Shown: positions 17,512 to 26,421, counted from the first letter of the stretch. The stretch: 64,000 nucleotides of DNA from Bacillus sp. 03113 (GCF_006546985.1 NZ_VATK01000001.1:372001-436000), one strand, 5' to 3'. The notes: generated from the letters alone by a model not told the origin. Translations and numbers: made by a program.

Positions 17512-18216
17512 ATGCGTGTAAAGGCCATTGCTCATAGAGGTTATCCAGTAAAGTATCCTGAAAACACGTTATCTTCGTTCCAGGCAGCTTATGAACTTGG
17601 ATTTAGTATTGTCGAGTTAGATGTTCATTTAAGTAAAGATGGGATTCCAGTGGTTATGCATGATCGTACGATCGATCGAATGACGAATGGAAAAGGCTTT
17701 GTTCAAGATTTTACGATGGCAGAGTTGAAAAGTTTTACTGTCAAAGGCGGCGAAAGAATTCCAACACTGGAAGAAGCACTAACTCTTTTAAAGGATCAAG
17801 CCATTGTCTCAATTGAGCTAAAGCAAGACGGTCAAGGTTATTTCGGTCTAGAAGAAGCCGTCCTACAAACTATAAAAAAATTGGATATGGTCAATCAAGT
17901 ATATGTCATTTCATTTAACTTTGCGTCCATTGCGAAAATGCGGCAACTTTCTGACGAAATTGAATTGGGACCGATTATAGCTGTAGAAACACCATCTATT
18001 TTTCAATTAATTGAAGAAGTAAAGGCAAAATACTTAGCTATAAAAATAGACTGTTTAAGTGACAAGTATGTTATTGAATGTGAAAAAAGAGGAATCCAAC
18101 TAATCATTTGGCCAGTGGATACAGAAGAGGAAATGAAACAGGTCCAGCGCTATCCGTCTGTATTAGGTACGACAAATGAATTGGAGCGCTTTGTTCAACT
18201 CTTCTATCAATATTAA
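17512..18216 (+). CDS. ugpQ: Glycerophosphodiester phosphodiesterase
   Basis: Cytoplasmic GDPD-family enzyme, 234 residues, hydrolysing glycerophosphodiesters to sn-glycerol-3-phosphate and an alcohol. Active-site landmarks are visible: HRG at residues 8-10, ENT at 17-19, the ELDVHLSKDG metal-binding strand (about 36-45), VVMHDRTIDR (about 48-57) and SIELK. No signal peptide. ATG is preceded by AGGAGAG. First gene of a Ugp-like operon with its own importer; release of G3P would feed the GlpP sensor encoded further downstream. A deleted second copy lies at 9850. Confidence 0.93.
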   Translation: MRVKAIAHRGYPVKYPENTLSSFQAAYELGFSIVELDVHLSKDGIPVVMHDRTIDRMTNGKGFVQDFTMAELKSFTVKGGERIPTLEEALTLLKDQAIVSIELKQDGQGYFGLEEAVLQTIKKLDMVNQVYVISFNFASIAKMRQLSDEIELGPIIAVETPSIFQLIEEVKAKYLAIKIDCLSDKYVIECEKRGIQLIIWPVDTEEEMKQVQRYPSVLGTTNELERFVQLFYQY

Positions 18217-18277
18217 TGCAAGAAGATCTAAAACAGTGTAAGAAAGTAACTAATTATAGGAAGGGATGAGTATTTAT

Positions 18278-19525
18278 ATGAGAAATAAAAAATTAGGTAT
18301 TATGGCAACGATCATGCTTAGCTGTTCCCTAGTTCTAGGAGCATGTTCATCAAAATCAAGCAGTACAGCTGAATCAAAAGAATCAAAAGAACCTCTTCAA
18401 GTGTGGGTTATGGGTGCAGAAGGACAAAGATTTAAAGAGTTTTTAAAAGGTTATGAGAAGGAACATGGTACTGAAGTGGACGTGCTAGCCATTCCTTGGG
18501 GGGATGCTCATGATAAACTGCTTACGGCAGTAGCTTCTGGAAAAGGTCCAGATGTTTTGCAGATTGGTAATACGTGGGTTCCGGAATTGGCAGAAGCAGG
18601 TACATTTTTAGATTTAACAGACAAAATAAAAGACTACCCGAATCTTAAACAAGATAATTTTTTTGAAAGCTCAACTTCTACGACTAAGTATAAAGACAAA
18701 ATTTTAGCTATTCCATATATAATCGATACGCGTGTTTTATTTTACCGCACCGATTTATTAGCGAGTGTTGGTTTTCCAAAAGGACCCGAAACTTGGGATG
18801 ACACAGTTAATGCTGCAAGTAAATTAGCAAAAAGCGGGCAAGGATTTTATGGAATCGACATTGACCAAAAAAGCAGCCATATCCCAATGATGTTCGCTTG
18901 GGAGCAAGGTTGGAACTATGACATTAAAAAGGGTGCTGATAATTTCAAAGACCCTAAATTTAAAAAGGCGATTGAACTATACAACCGTTTCTTTAAAGAA
19001 GGTATGGCTCAGCTAGAAGCAGGTAAGGAAACTGTTCAAGCATTTAACGATGGCACGAAACCGATGTTTATTAGCGGACCTTACATGGTTAAAACCATTC
19101 AAGAGCAGGCACCTGATATTAAAGGTAAATGGGATGTGAAGGTGATGCCAAAGGGTGAAACAAGCAATTCTATCGCCGGTGGTTCACATTTAGCTGTATT
19201 CAATAACACGGACCAAGTGAAAGAATCACTTGAATTTATCAACTATATGGCCGATCCAAAAACTCAAGTGGAATGGTATAAAGCTTCCTTCACCTTGCCG
19301 CCTGTTAAAAGTGCTTGGGATGATCCTGTTTTGGCTGAAGATCCGATTTTGAAGACATTTGGTAAACAAATTGAAATGACAAAAGCATTTCCAATGATTC
19401 CGGAATATGAAAATATGTCCAAAGAGTTGCTAAAAACATTAGAACAGATTAATCGTGGTGGAGAAGATATCGATAAAGCTTTAACAAACTACCAAACAGA
19501 AGTTAAGGACATTCTTTCTAAATAA
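18278..19525 (+). CDS. ABC importer solute-binding lipoprotein, family 1 (UgpB-like)
   Basis: Extracytoplasmic binding protein of about 415 residues. The signal peptide ends in the lipobox VLGAC with a Ser/Lys-rich linker. Body motifs GKGPDVLQIGNTWVPELAEAG and GGSHLAVFNN are typical of family 1 sugar/glycerol-phosphate binding proteins. ATG 18278 is used; ATG 18266, four codons earlier, lies too close to AGGAAGGG. By context it should bind a glycerophosphodiester or related polyol/sugar compound; specificity is inferred only. Confidence 0.9.
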   Translation: MRNKKLGIMATIMLSCSLVLGACSSKSSSTAESKESKEPLQVWVMGAEGQRFKEFLKGYEKEHGTEVDVLAIPWGDAHDKLLTAVASGKGPDVLQIGNTWVPELAEAGTFLDLTDKIKDYPNLKQDNFFESSTSTTKYKDKILAIPYIIDTRVLFYRTDLLASVGFPKGPETWDDTVNAASKLAKSGQGFYGIDIDQKSSHIPMMFAWEQGWNYDIKKGADNFKDPKFKKAIELYNRFFKEGMAQLEAGKETVQAFNDGTKPMFISGPYMVKTIQEQAPDIKGKWDVKVMPKGETSNSIAGGSHLAVFNNTDQVKESLEFINYMADPKTQVEWYKASFTLPPVKSAWDDPVLAEDPILKTFGKQIEMTKAFPMIPEYENMSKELLKTLEQINRGGEDIDKALTNYQTEVKDILSK

Positions 19526-19555
19526 CCGCAGCTAGGTAAAACGGATTAATTTCTG

Positions 19556-19584
19556 AGAGTGCAAGCGGATTGTACTTGCACTCT
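19556..19584 (+). terminator. Stem-loop after binding-protein gene
   Basis: AGAGTGCAAG (19556-19565) pairs perfectly with CTTGCACTCT (19575-19584) around a 9-nt loop. No T-run follows, so mRNA stabilisation or processing is more likely than termination. Confidence 0.55.
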
Positions 19585-19616
19585 GCTTCATTTGCTAGTG
19601 TTTTAGGAGGATGGAA

Positions 19617-20504
19617 ATGTACAAAATTAAACATAGGATGGTGCCATTTTTCTTTATTGGTCCGTCTGTTCTACTACTCATTGTTTTTTCTATTATTCCC
19701 ATTTTCGTTTCACTTGGGATTAGTTTTACGGATATGGATCTGGCTGGTCTAGCCAACTGGTCAAAAGTAAAGTTTATCGGACTGGAAAACTTTCGAGATT
19801 TGTTAACCGATAAGGTTTTTCTACAATCGATAGTAAACACTTTATTTTATGTGGTAATTGGTGTACCAATGGTCATTATTATTTCACTTGCCATTGCCTT
19901 GCTGTTGAATTACACAACGAATGCTTTATTTTCTGTATTTCGAGCAGTTTATTATATGCCCTCAATCACAAATATTGTCGCCGTGTCGGTTATCTGGAGC
20001 TATTTATACAATCAGAATTACGGACTATTCAATCGTTTGCTTGCCTTGGTTCATATTGATGCAGTACCGTGGCTTGAGCACCCACTGATAGCAAAATTAT
20101 CACTCCTTTTGTTGGCAATTTGGAAGGGCATAGGGGTTGACATGATTATTTTCCTTGCTGCTCTGCAAGCTATTCCAAAAATGTACTATGAAGCAGCAGA
20201 AATAGATGGGGCTAATCATTGGCAGCAGTTATGGTACATCACGCTTCCATCTTTGCGTTATGCGATTTTTTTCGTTACGGTTACGAAGCTGATCGGCTGG
20301 CTGCAGTTCTTTGGAGAACCATTTGTCATGACGGGTGGTGGTCCGTTGAATGGTACACTTTCCACGGCACTGTTTATTTATCAGGAAGGTTTCGAATTCA
20401 GTAAATTTGGTTATGCGGCTGCAGCGTCTTTAGTACTGTTCGTATTGATCATCGTTGTGACACTTATTCAATTTAGATTTAGAAATTCAGATCAATCCAT
20501 GTGA
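19617..20504 (+). CDS. ABC importer permease, UgpA/LacF type
   Basis: Inner-membrane subunit, 295 residues, six helices. EAA loop: EAAEIDGANHWQQLWYITLP (about residues 188-207). The region FVMTGGGPLNGT is typical of MalF/UgpA-type subunits. ATG 19617 is preferred over ATG 19611 because AGGAGG abuts the latter with no spacing. Confidence 0.92.
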   Translation: MYKIKHRMVPFFFIGPSVLLLIVFSIIPIFVSLGISFTDMDLAGLANWSKVKFIGLENFRDLLTDKVFLQSIVNTLFYVVIGVPMVIIISLAIALLLNYTTNALFSVFRAVYYMPSITNIVAVSVIWSYLYNQNYGLFNRLLALVHIDAVPWLEHPLIAKLSLLLLAIWKGIGVDMIIFLAALQAIPKMYYEAAEIDGANHWQQLWYITLPSLRYAIFFVTVTKLIGWLQFFGEPFVMTGGGPLNGTLSTALFIYQEGFEFSKFGYAAAASLVLFVLIIVVTLIQFRFRNSDQSM

Positions 20505-20513
20505 GGTGATATT

Positions 20514-21335
20514 GTGAAAACAAAAAATATATGGGAAAAGCAGTTCGTCACACTCATCCTAATAGTAGGCGGCGTACTCGTATCAATTCCATTTATTTGG
20601 ATGATCCTCAGTTCGTTTAAAACAGAAAAAGAAGCACTTAATATTCCGCCGACTCTGTTTCCTCATAAGTTTACTTTTCAGCATTACATAGATTTGTTTC
20701 AAAAGCTGGACTTTGATGTTTATTTGATTAATACGTTAATCATTGTTTTTTTCTCCATGATTGGATTGGTATTGAATACATTGGCCGGTTACGGGTTTGC
20801 TAAGTATCAGTTTCGTGGAAAGGAAGCGTTGTTTATCATTGTGCTTTCTACCTTAATGATTCCCGACCAGGTGACGATGATCCCTACCTATCTAATAGTA
20901 AATGAAATGGGATTAACGAACACTTTGGCTGGCATTATTTTACCTGGGCTTGTTTCGGCGTTCAGCCTTTTTTTAATCCGACAGTTCATGACAACGATAC
21001 CGAATGACTTAATTGAAGCAGCACGACTCGATGGTGCAGGGGAACTTTATATTTTCTTCAAAGTGGTTTTACCATTGTCAAAGCCAATTTTGGCTGTGCA
21101 AATTATCTTTACCTTTATTGGTTCCTGGAACAGCTTCTTATGGCCATTAATTATCGCAAATGATGATGCACTCTACACGTTGTCCGTTGGCTTGTCACTC
21201 TTAAAAGGTCAATATTCCACTGGCTTTGCCTTGCAAATGGCTGGCGCAACCTATATGGTTGTCCCAATCTTAATCATCTTTTCGATCTTTCAAAAATACA
21301 TTGTCAAAGGGTTTAATATGACGGGTATTAAGTAA
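20514..21335 (+). CDS. ABC importer permease, UgpE/LacG type
   Basis: Second membrane subunit, 273 residues, six helices. EAA loop: EAARLDGAGELYIFFKVVLP; C-terminal KYIVKGFNMTGIK is the family signature. GTG start after GAGGTGAT. Nine bp separate it from its partner, so co-translation is likely. Confidence 0.92.
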   Translation: MKTKNIWEKQFVTLILIVGGVLVSIPFIWMILSSFKTEKEALNIPPTLFPHKFTFQHYIDLFQKLDFDVYLINTLIIVFFSMIGLVLNTLAGYGFAKYQFRGKEALFIIVLSTLMIPDQVTMIPTYLIVNEMGLTNTLAGIILPGLVSAFSLFLIRQFMTTIPNDLIEAARLDGAGELYIFFKVVLPLSKPILAVQIIFTFIGSWNSFLWPLIIANDDALYTLSVGLSLLKGQYSTGFALQMAGATYMVVPILIIFSIFQKYIVKGFNMTGIK

Positions 21336-21401
21336 TACAGTATTGAGTTTACTCAGGATCCTTCCATTTAAAAATAACTTTTACATAAAAGGAGAATGAA
21401 A

Positions 21402-22163
21402 ATGGCTGACACTCAAGTAGGTTTACAGATGTATACACTACGACATGAAAGCGAAAAAGACTTTGTTGGTACACTAGAAATGGTGGCGAAAATGGGATTT
21501 CAAGGAGTTGAATTTGCTGGTTATTGGGGACTGACAACGAAAGAATTGAAAAGCACAATAGATGCTCTCGGATTACAGACTGCTTCAAATCACATTAAAC
21601 TTACATTATTAGAAAATGAATTATCAAATGTGATTGATGATCAGCATGTACTAGAAAATAAACATATTGTCTGTCCATTTTTACCTTCTGAAAGAAGAAG
21701 TAAACAAGATTATTATGAATTGATTAAGGTATTAAATGATATAGGCAGAAAATGTGCCGAAGAAGGGATCACGTTGTCTTACCATAATCATGATTTTGAA
21801 TTAATAGAGCTAGATAACGGGGAAAAACCACTTGAATTACTGCTTAAAGAAACCAATCCTGAGTGGGTAAAAGCAGAATTGGACATTTATTGGCTAACAA
21901 AGGCAGGAGAGGATCCTGTTGAATGGTTAAAGAGGTATCAAAACCGAACACCTCTTATCCATCTTAAGGATATGACGGTCGATGGGGAAAAGTTTTTTGC
22001 TGAATTAGGTACTGGGGGAGTGAATCTTGAGGGTGTTTTAAACGAAGGAAATCATTCGAATATAGAATGGTTGATTGTTGAACAAGATCAAACAAAACGT
22101 TCACCTATTGAAAGCATTGCTATGAGTATGAAGTATTTAAAAGAGAAATTCATCTTAATTTAA
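21402..22163 (+). CDS. Sugar phosphate isomerase/epimerase-like TIM barrel protein
   Basis: About 253 residues of the xylose-isomerase-like TIM-barrel superfamily (IolE, IolI, hydroxypyruvate isomerase relatives). Metal-ligand motifs are visible: GVEFAGYWG, LSYHNHDFEL, KAELDIYWLTKAG, PLIHLKDM and WLIVEQD. ATG 21402 lies 7 nt after AAAAGGAG; the in-frame ATG at 21396 is too close. Together with the following Gfo/Idh dehydrogenase this is the usual pair for isomerising and oxidising polyols or sugars such as inositols, here placed in a glycerophosphodiester operon. Exact reaction unknown. Confidence 0.88.
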   Translation: MADTQVGLQMYTLRHESEKDFVGTLEMVAKMGFQGVEFAGYWGLTTKELKSTIDALGLQTASNHIKLTLLENELSNVIDDQHVLENKHIVCPFLPSERRSKQDYYELIKVLNDIGRKCAEEGITLSYHNHDFELIELDNGEKPLELLLKETNPEWVKAELDIYWLTKAGEDPVEWLKRYQNRTPLIHLKDMTVDGEKFFAELGTGGVNLEGVLNEGNHSNIEWLIVEQDQTKRSPIESIAMSMKYLKEKFILI

Positions 22164-22198
22164 TAATCTTAAATCATGTGTGAGAGGAAGTTTACTAG

Positions 22199-23302
22199 AT
22201 GAAAAGGGTTCGAGTAGGCGTGGTTGGCTGCGGCAATATTAGTGATATTTACCTTGAAAATTGTGCGAAGTTTGACCATCTGGAAATGGTTACGTGTGCG
22301 GATCTTAACATGGAGCTAGCGAAGGAGAAAGCGGATAAATACAATATTCCAAATGTGTTTTCTGTTGAGAAACTATTATCTGATTCAAGGATTGATTTGG
22401 TAGTCAATCTAACCCCGCCTAGTGTCCATGCTGAAGTCTGCTTATGTGCACTGAATAGCGGCAAGCACGTTTATACGGAAAAACCGTTAGCAGTCTTACT
22501 TGAAGATGGGAAAAGAATAGTGGACACAGCTAGAGAAAAAGGACTATTAGTTGGTGCTGCGCCAGATACTTTTTTAGGTGCAGGAATCCAGACCTGTCAA
22601 TGGCTTTTACAAAATGGAGAAATTGGAGAACCTGTTGCGGCAACTGCTTTTATGATGAAAGCAGGTCCTGAACAATGGCACCCTAATCCTGAATTTTTTT
22701 ATCAAGTTGGGGGAGGGCCGTTGTTTGATATGGGGCCCTATTATTTAACCGTATTAACACAGCTTTTAGGACCTATAAAACGTGTGGCGGCTTCTGTTAA
22801 TACCTCATTTAATGAACGAATAATACAAGTCGGTGAAAAAAAAGGGAAGAAGATAAATGTAAAGACCCCAACCCATCTTGCAGGAACACTAGATTTTGAG
22901 AATGGTGCCATTGCTACGATGATTACAAGCTTTGACGTTGTAGCTACAAGACTGCCATTTATTGAAGTTTATGGAACAGAAGGGACACTTGGAGTCCCTG
23001 ATCCTAATAGATTTGAGGGACCTGTATGGCTGCGTAAAAAGGGAGAGGAGAATTGGAGTGAAATACCATTAATTTCTGGGAGTGTGGAAAATAGCAGAGG
23101 GATTGGAGTAGCTGACATGGCGTCCTCAATATTATACGGCACTCCTTTTAGAGCTAACGGAGAAAGGGCTTTTCATGTACTTGAAGCCATGCATGCCTTT
23201 CAGAAGTCTTCCCTTTCAAACAAACACTATCAATTACAAAGCACTTGTCAGCCATCACCTTTATTATCTAATAATCTTAACTTCGGATTATCGTTTGCCT
23301 AG
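22199..23302 (+). CDS. Gfo/Idh/MocA-family oxidoreductase
   Basis: NAD(P)-dependent sugar/polyol dehydrogenase, 367 residues. N-terminal Rossmann motif VGVVGCGNISDIYLEN (about residues 6-21), the conserved EKPLAV (catalytic-lysine region, about 97-102), and GGGPLFDMGPYYLTVL in the substrate domain, where the second-domain catalytic aspartate normally lies. Possible substrates are inositols or keto-sugars. Probably works with the isomerase-like protein just upstream on the alcohol released by the diesterase. Family firm, reaction inferred. Confidence 0.9.
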   Translation: MKRVRVGVVGCGNISDIYLENCAKFDHLEMVTCADLNMELAKEKADKYNIPNVFSVEKLLSDSRIDLVVNLTPPSVHAEVCLCALNSGKHVYTEKPLAVLLEDGKRIVDTAREKGLLVGAAPDTFLGAGIQTCQWLLQNGEIGEPVAATAFMMKAGPEQWHPNPEFFYQVGGGPLFDMGPYYLTVLTQLLGPIKRVAASVNTSFNERIIQVGEKKGKKINVKTPTHLAGTLDFENGAIATMITSFDVVATRLPFIEVYGTEGTLGVPDPNRFEGPVWLRKKGEENWSEIPLISGSVENSRGIGVADMASSILYGTPFRANGERAFHVLEAMHAFQKSSLSNKHYQLQSTCQPSPLLSNNLNFGLSFA

Positions 23303-23381
23303 CTTTTTTTCCTGAAAAAGGGAGAATGCTATATATTAAGTTAAGAAGTGCAATTCAAAGTACCTTTTACAGGAGGCAGAA

Positions 23382-24185
23382 ATGGATTATCAAGCCTATG
23401 TACTAGATATCGATGGCACTTTAATAGAAGGAATGAAAGTACTTCCAGGTGCGATTGAATTAATCACAAGATTAAGATCTCAAGAAAAACAAATTTTACT
23501 TGTTACAAATTCACCGCTTTTAAACAAAACCGAAATAAGGGGCAAACTAAAGAGATTGGGGATCAAAGTGAATGAAGAGGAAATCTTAACGCCAATAGAT
23601 GGTTTGCTTTATTATTTAGAACAAAAATCGAATAGAGACGGTGCTATTTTATCGATGACCGATCCCTTAATTGTAAAAGAATTAATAAAAAATAATATTG
23701 ATTGCTTTCTGCCGACGGAATGGGATCAATTAAGTCCTATCTCACACGTGTTGGTTGGAATGCATGATACTTTAACGTATCAAGATCTTGTCATTGGATT
23801 GAAGGCTTTAGATCAAGGTGGAGAATTACTTGGAATGAATGCAGATTTATTTTGCCCTATAGATGGAGGCAGAAAGCCTGATAGTGGCGCCATTATTTCC
23901 TGTCTAGAGCTCACAAGTGGAAAATGCTGCACTTTTGTTGGAAAACCGACTATTTGGATGCAGCATATCATTAGGGAGCATCTTCAATATGATGTTAAGG
24001 ATAGTTTATTTGTCGGTGATTCTTTGTTGACTGATATTAAAATAGGGGCAGAGCTAAATATGGATACTCTGCTTGTTAAAACGGGTGTTCAATCCTTTGC
24101 TAATGGAATAAATAAACAGATCAGGCCGAAATATGAATTGCCTACATTAGAACACGCTTTGAAAAGAATGGAATGTCAAATCTAG
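23382..24185 (+). CDS. HAD-superfamily phosphatase, NagD/AraL-like (subfamily IIA)
   Basis: 267 residues. Motif I DIDGTL carries the nucleophile Asp (residue 9) and the acid/base Asp (residue 11); motif II is LLVTNSP and motif IV VGDSLLTDIKIG. The large cap between motifs II and III is the C2-type cap of the NagD/AraL/PGP group. It is usually promiscuous toward sugar phosphates; here it could dephosphorylate G3P or an overflow sugar phosphate. ATG after AGGAGG. Confidence 0.9.
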   Translation: MDYQAYVLDIDGTLIEGMKVLPGAIELITRLRSQEKQILLVTNSPLLNKTEIRGKLKRLGIKVNEEEILTPIDGLLYYLEQKSNRDGAILSMTDPLIVKELIKNNIDCFLPTEWDQLSPISHVLVGMHDTLTYQDLVIGLKALDQGGELLGMNADLFCPIDGGRKPDSGAIISCLELTSGKCCTFVGKPTIWMQHIIREHLQYDVKDSLFVGDSLLTDIKIGAELNMDTLLVKTGVQSFANGINKQIRPKYELPTLEHALKRMECQI

Positions 24186-24269
24186 AAAACGAGACGTGAA
24201 ATGGCTTCAGTTAATAGATGACTGAATGGACTATTTGTCATAGTTTGGTAGCTAAAACATCTGAAAATA

Positions 24270-24836
24270 ATGGATGGAAGGGATCTGATAAGAGTGTTTC
24301 AAAACAGCGGCACGATTGCCTCTATACATAACGAGGACGGCTTGTTCAAAGCTATTTCAAACGAGAAAGTCCAAATATTATTTTTGATGAATGGTGATCT
24401 ATTAACAATGGCAAAGGTTGTTAATAAAATTCATGATGCAGGCAAAAAAGTTTTTTCACATGTCGATTTCATTAAAGGGCTAAATCCAGATTCTACAGGA
24501 ATGAAATTCGTTTCAGATGTGATCAAGCCTGATGGCATTATCAGTACAAGAGGAAACGTGATTCAAAATGCAAAGAAATACGACTTGATGACTGTTCAAA
24601 GGCTTTTTTTAATCGATAGTCATGCGTTAGCTTCCGGGGTAAAAAGTATCCATACTAGTTCCCCGGATGCAGTTGAGGCGATGCCAGGTTTGATTCCGAG
24701 AGTGATCAAGGAGCTGACCAAGCAAACAAATATCCCAGTCATTTCAGGTGGCTTATTTAAAACGAAGGAAGAAATGTTTTTGGCCCGAGAAGCAGGGGCG
24801 GTGGCAGTTTCCTCTGGGAATCCAGAATTATGGTGA
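24270..24836 (+). CDS. glpP: Glycerol-3-phosphate-responsive antiterminator GlpP
   Basis: RNA-binding regulator that, with G3P bound, prevents termination in leaders of glp mRNAs in Bacillus. 188 residues match GlpP throughout: HVDFIKGL, PDGIISTRGNVIQNAKK, VQRLFLIDS, VEAMPGLIPRVI and ISGGLFKTKEEM. Its presence in the operon fits with a diesterase producing G3P and with the terminator-like RNA upstream of ugpQ (17292-17384). The start is uncertain: ATG 24270 lacks a ribosome-binding site, while GTG 24294 follows GGAAGGG and would shorten the protein by 8 residues. Confidence 0.92.
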   Translation: MDGRDLIRVFQNSGTIASIHNEDGLFKAISNEKVQILFLMNGDLLTMAKVVNKIHDAGKKVFSHVDFIKGLNPDSTGMKFVSDVIKPDGIISTRGNVIQNAKKYDLMTVQRLFLIDSHALASGVKSIHTSSPDAVEAMPGLIPRVIKELTKQTNIPVISGGLFKTKEEMFLAREAGAVAVSSGNPELW

Positions 24837-24963
24837 AGAAATCATAGATTTTAAGATTATTAGATGTTAAATAGATCAAAAATGAATAGATTATATCCCA
24901 AAGAAAACACAAGAATGACAAGCGTCCGAATTTTTTTAATAGCCACAGAGAGGGGAATTTATT

Positions 24964-26061
24964 TTGGCATCACTTACCTTTAATCATATAAAGAAAAGTT
25001 ATGGAGAGGATTTGACCGTAAAGGATTTTCATTTAGAGGTAAAAGATAAAGAGTTTATTGTCTTAGTTGGCCCTTCAGGGTGTGGAAAATCGACTACTTT
25101 ACGAATGATTGCTGGGCTTGAAGAAATTTCAGAGGGGGAGTTGTTCTTAGGCGATAAGCTGATCAATCATGTTTCCCCTAAGGATCGGGATATTGCCATG
25201 GTCTTTCAAAACTATGCCCTTTATCCTCATATGAATGTATACCAAAACATGTCATTTGGATTGAAATTAAGAAAATTACCGAAAAATGAGATTCATCAAA
25301 GGGTAACAGAAGTGGCCAGAATTTTGGAAATCGAACATCTCCTTAACCGTAAGCCTAAGGCACTGTCAGGTGGTCAAAGACAACGAGTTGCCCTTGGGAG
25401 GTCGATTGTTAGAAATCCAAAAGTCTTTTTAATGGACGAGCCATTATCAAATTTGGATGCAAAATTACGAACTTCAATGAGAACGGAAATCATCAAGCTG
25501 CATAAAAAATTAGAAGCAACCATTGTTTATGTTACCCATGATCAAACTGAAGCTATGACAATGGGAGATCGAATTGTGGTAATGAAGGATGGAGAAATAC
25601 AGCAAGTCGCAACTCCATATGACATTTATCATTCACCTGCTAATAAGTATGTAGCTGGATTTATCGGAGCTCCAAGTATGAATTTTATTGATGGCACAAT
25701 TGAAGAAATCAACGGGCACATTAAATTCATAAGTGATGGCTTTACATTCATGATTCCAGAAGAAAAAAGCCAAGAATTAAAAAAAGGATATGGTATTGGT
25801 AAGAAAGTTATTCTAGGCATTCGGCCTGAAAATATCGATTTAAGCTCGAACCAAGACCCAACGGCCATTCATTTTAAAGTAATGATCGAAGTGGTAGAAA
25901 ATATGGGCCCAGAGCTGAATTTATATGTGAAAAAAGGAGAGCAATCGTTAATCGCAAGAGTAAAAGAAGATATTAAAGTGAAAGCAGGTCAAACCATTTC
26001 CTTATCTTTTCATATGAATCATGCTCATTTTTTTGATGCTGAAACGGAAAAAGCGATCTAA
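24964..26061 (+). CDS. ABC importer ATPase, UgpC/MsmX type
   Basis: Cytoplasmic ATPase of 365 residues for CUT1-family importers. Walker A GPSGCGKST (about 37-45), signature LSGGQRQRVALGRS, Walker B VFLMDEPLSNLD, switch His in YVTHDQTEAM, then a C-terminal OB-type (MalK regulatory) domain containing LGIRPENIDL. TTG start after GAGAGGGG. The alpha-galactoside importer at 10138 lacks an ATPase; a shared MsmX-like role is plausible because such ATPases are known to be promiscuous in Bacillus. Confidence 0.94.
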   Translation: MASLTFNHIKKSYGEDLTVKDFHLEVKDKEFIVLVGPSGCGKSTTLRMIAGLEEISEGELFLGDKLINHVSPKDRDIAMVFQNYALYPHMNVYQNMSFGLKLRKLPKNEIHQRVTEVARILEIEHLLNRKPKALSGGQRQRVALGRSIVRNPKVFLMDEPLSNLDAKLRTSMRTEIIKLHKKLEATIVYVTHDQTEAMTMGDRIVVMKDGEIQQVATPYDIYHSPANKYVAGFIGAPSMNFIDGTIEEINGHIKFISDGFTFMIPEEKSQELKKGYGIGKKVILGIRPENIDLSSNQDPTAIHFKVMIEVVENMGPELNLYVKKGEQSLIARVKEDIKVKAGQTISLSFHMNHAHFFDAETEKAI

Positions 26062-26091
26062 AAGAACAAAGTTTACGTGCGAGATGGAAGC

Positions 26092-26129
26092 GAAGAAGCT
26101 GTGGCGTTTCAGCCTGTTTCAGCTTCTTC
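26092..26129 (+). terminator. Stem-loop after the Ugp-like operon
   Basis: GAAGAAGCTG (26092-26101) pairs perfectly with CAGCTTCTTC (26120-26129) around an 18-nt loop. No T-run follows, so it may be a processing or stability element; it lies between convergent genes. Confidence 0.4.
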
Positions 26130-26178
26130 ACATGGTAATAGAATGTTGTAACCAACTGGTCTTGATAACCAGAAAAAA

Positions 26179-26361
26179 TTATCCTTTCCTCCAATTGATA
26201 GAGCCGAATCCACTATGGGGATGTACTCTACAAACCGATTTTCTATATTCTTTTTCTAATTCTGCTAACGTTAATTCATATAAATGACCATCCTCTTGAT
26301 CAATGCCTAAACGAATTAGTTTATTAATTAAGCTATTACGTTGTTTCGCTGCATTTTCCAT
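26179..26361 (-). CDS. FbpA-like Fur-regulated basic protein family
   Basis: About 60 residues. Residues 8-40 (RNSLINKLIRLGI ... HLYELTLAELEKEYRK) match the FbpA family, in Bacillus subtilis a Fur-controlled small protein that works with the sRNA FsrA in the iron-sparing response. The C-terminus beyond residue 42 (VCRVHPHSGFGSINW) is longer than usual. Start is the second ATG, 9 nt after a GGGGG ribosome-binding site. An imperfect AATGA/TCATT inverted repeat upstream (26379-26398) is only a weak Fur-box candidate. It lies downstream of the SAM riboswitch on the same strand, an odd partner. Confidence 0.75.
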   Translation of the reverse strand: MENAAKQRNSLINKLIRLGIDQEDGHLYELTLAELEKEYRKSVCRVHPHSGFGSINWRKG

Positions 26362-26421
26362 TTTCATTTTCCCCCTAAAATATAGAATGATATCGTTTCA
26401 TTTTAAGCGTATACAGTGGCT

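Larger units (their letters stand above)
16791..18216 (+). repeat. Right copy of the direct block duplication
   Basis: Partner of 8785-10117: decayed DUF1835 gene, structured RNA, intact ugpQ. The two copies flank 6.7 kb carrying the alpha-galactoside cassette. Confidence 0.9.
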
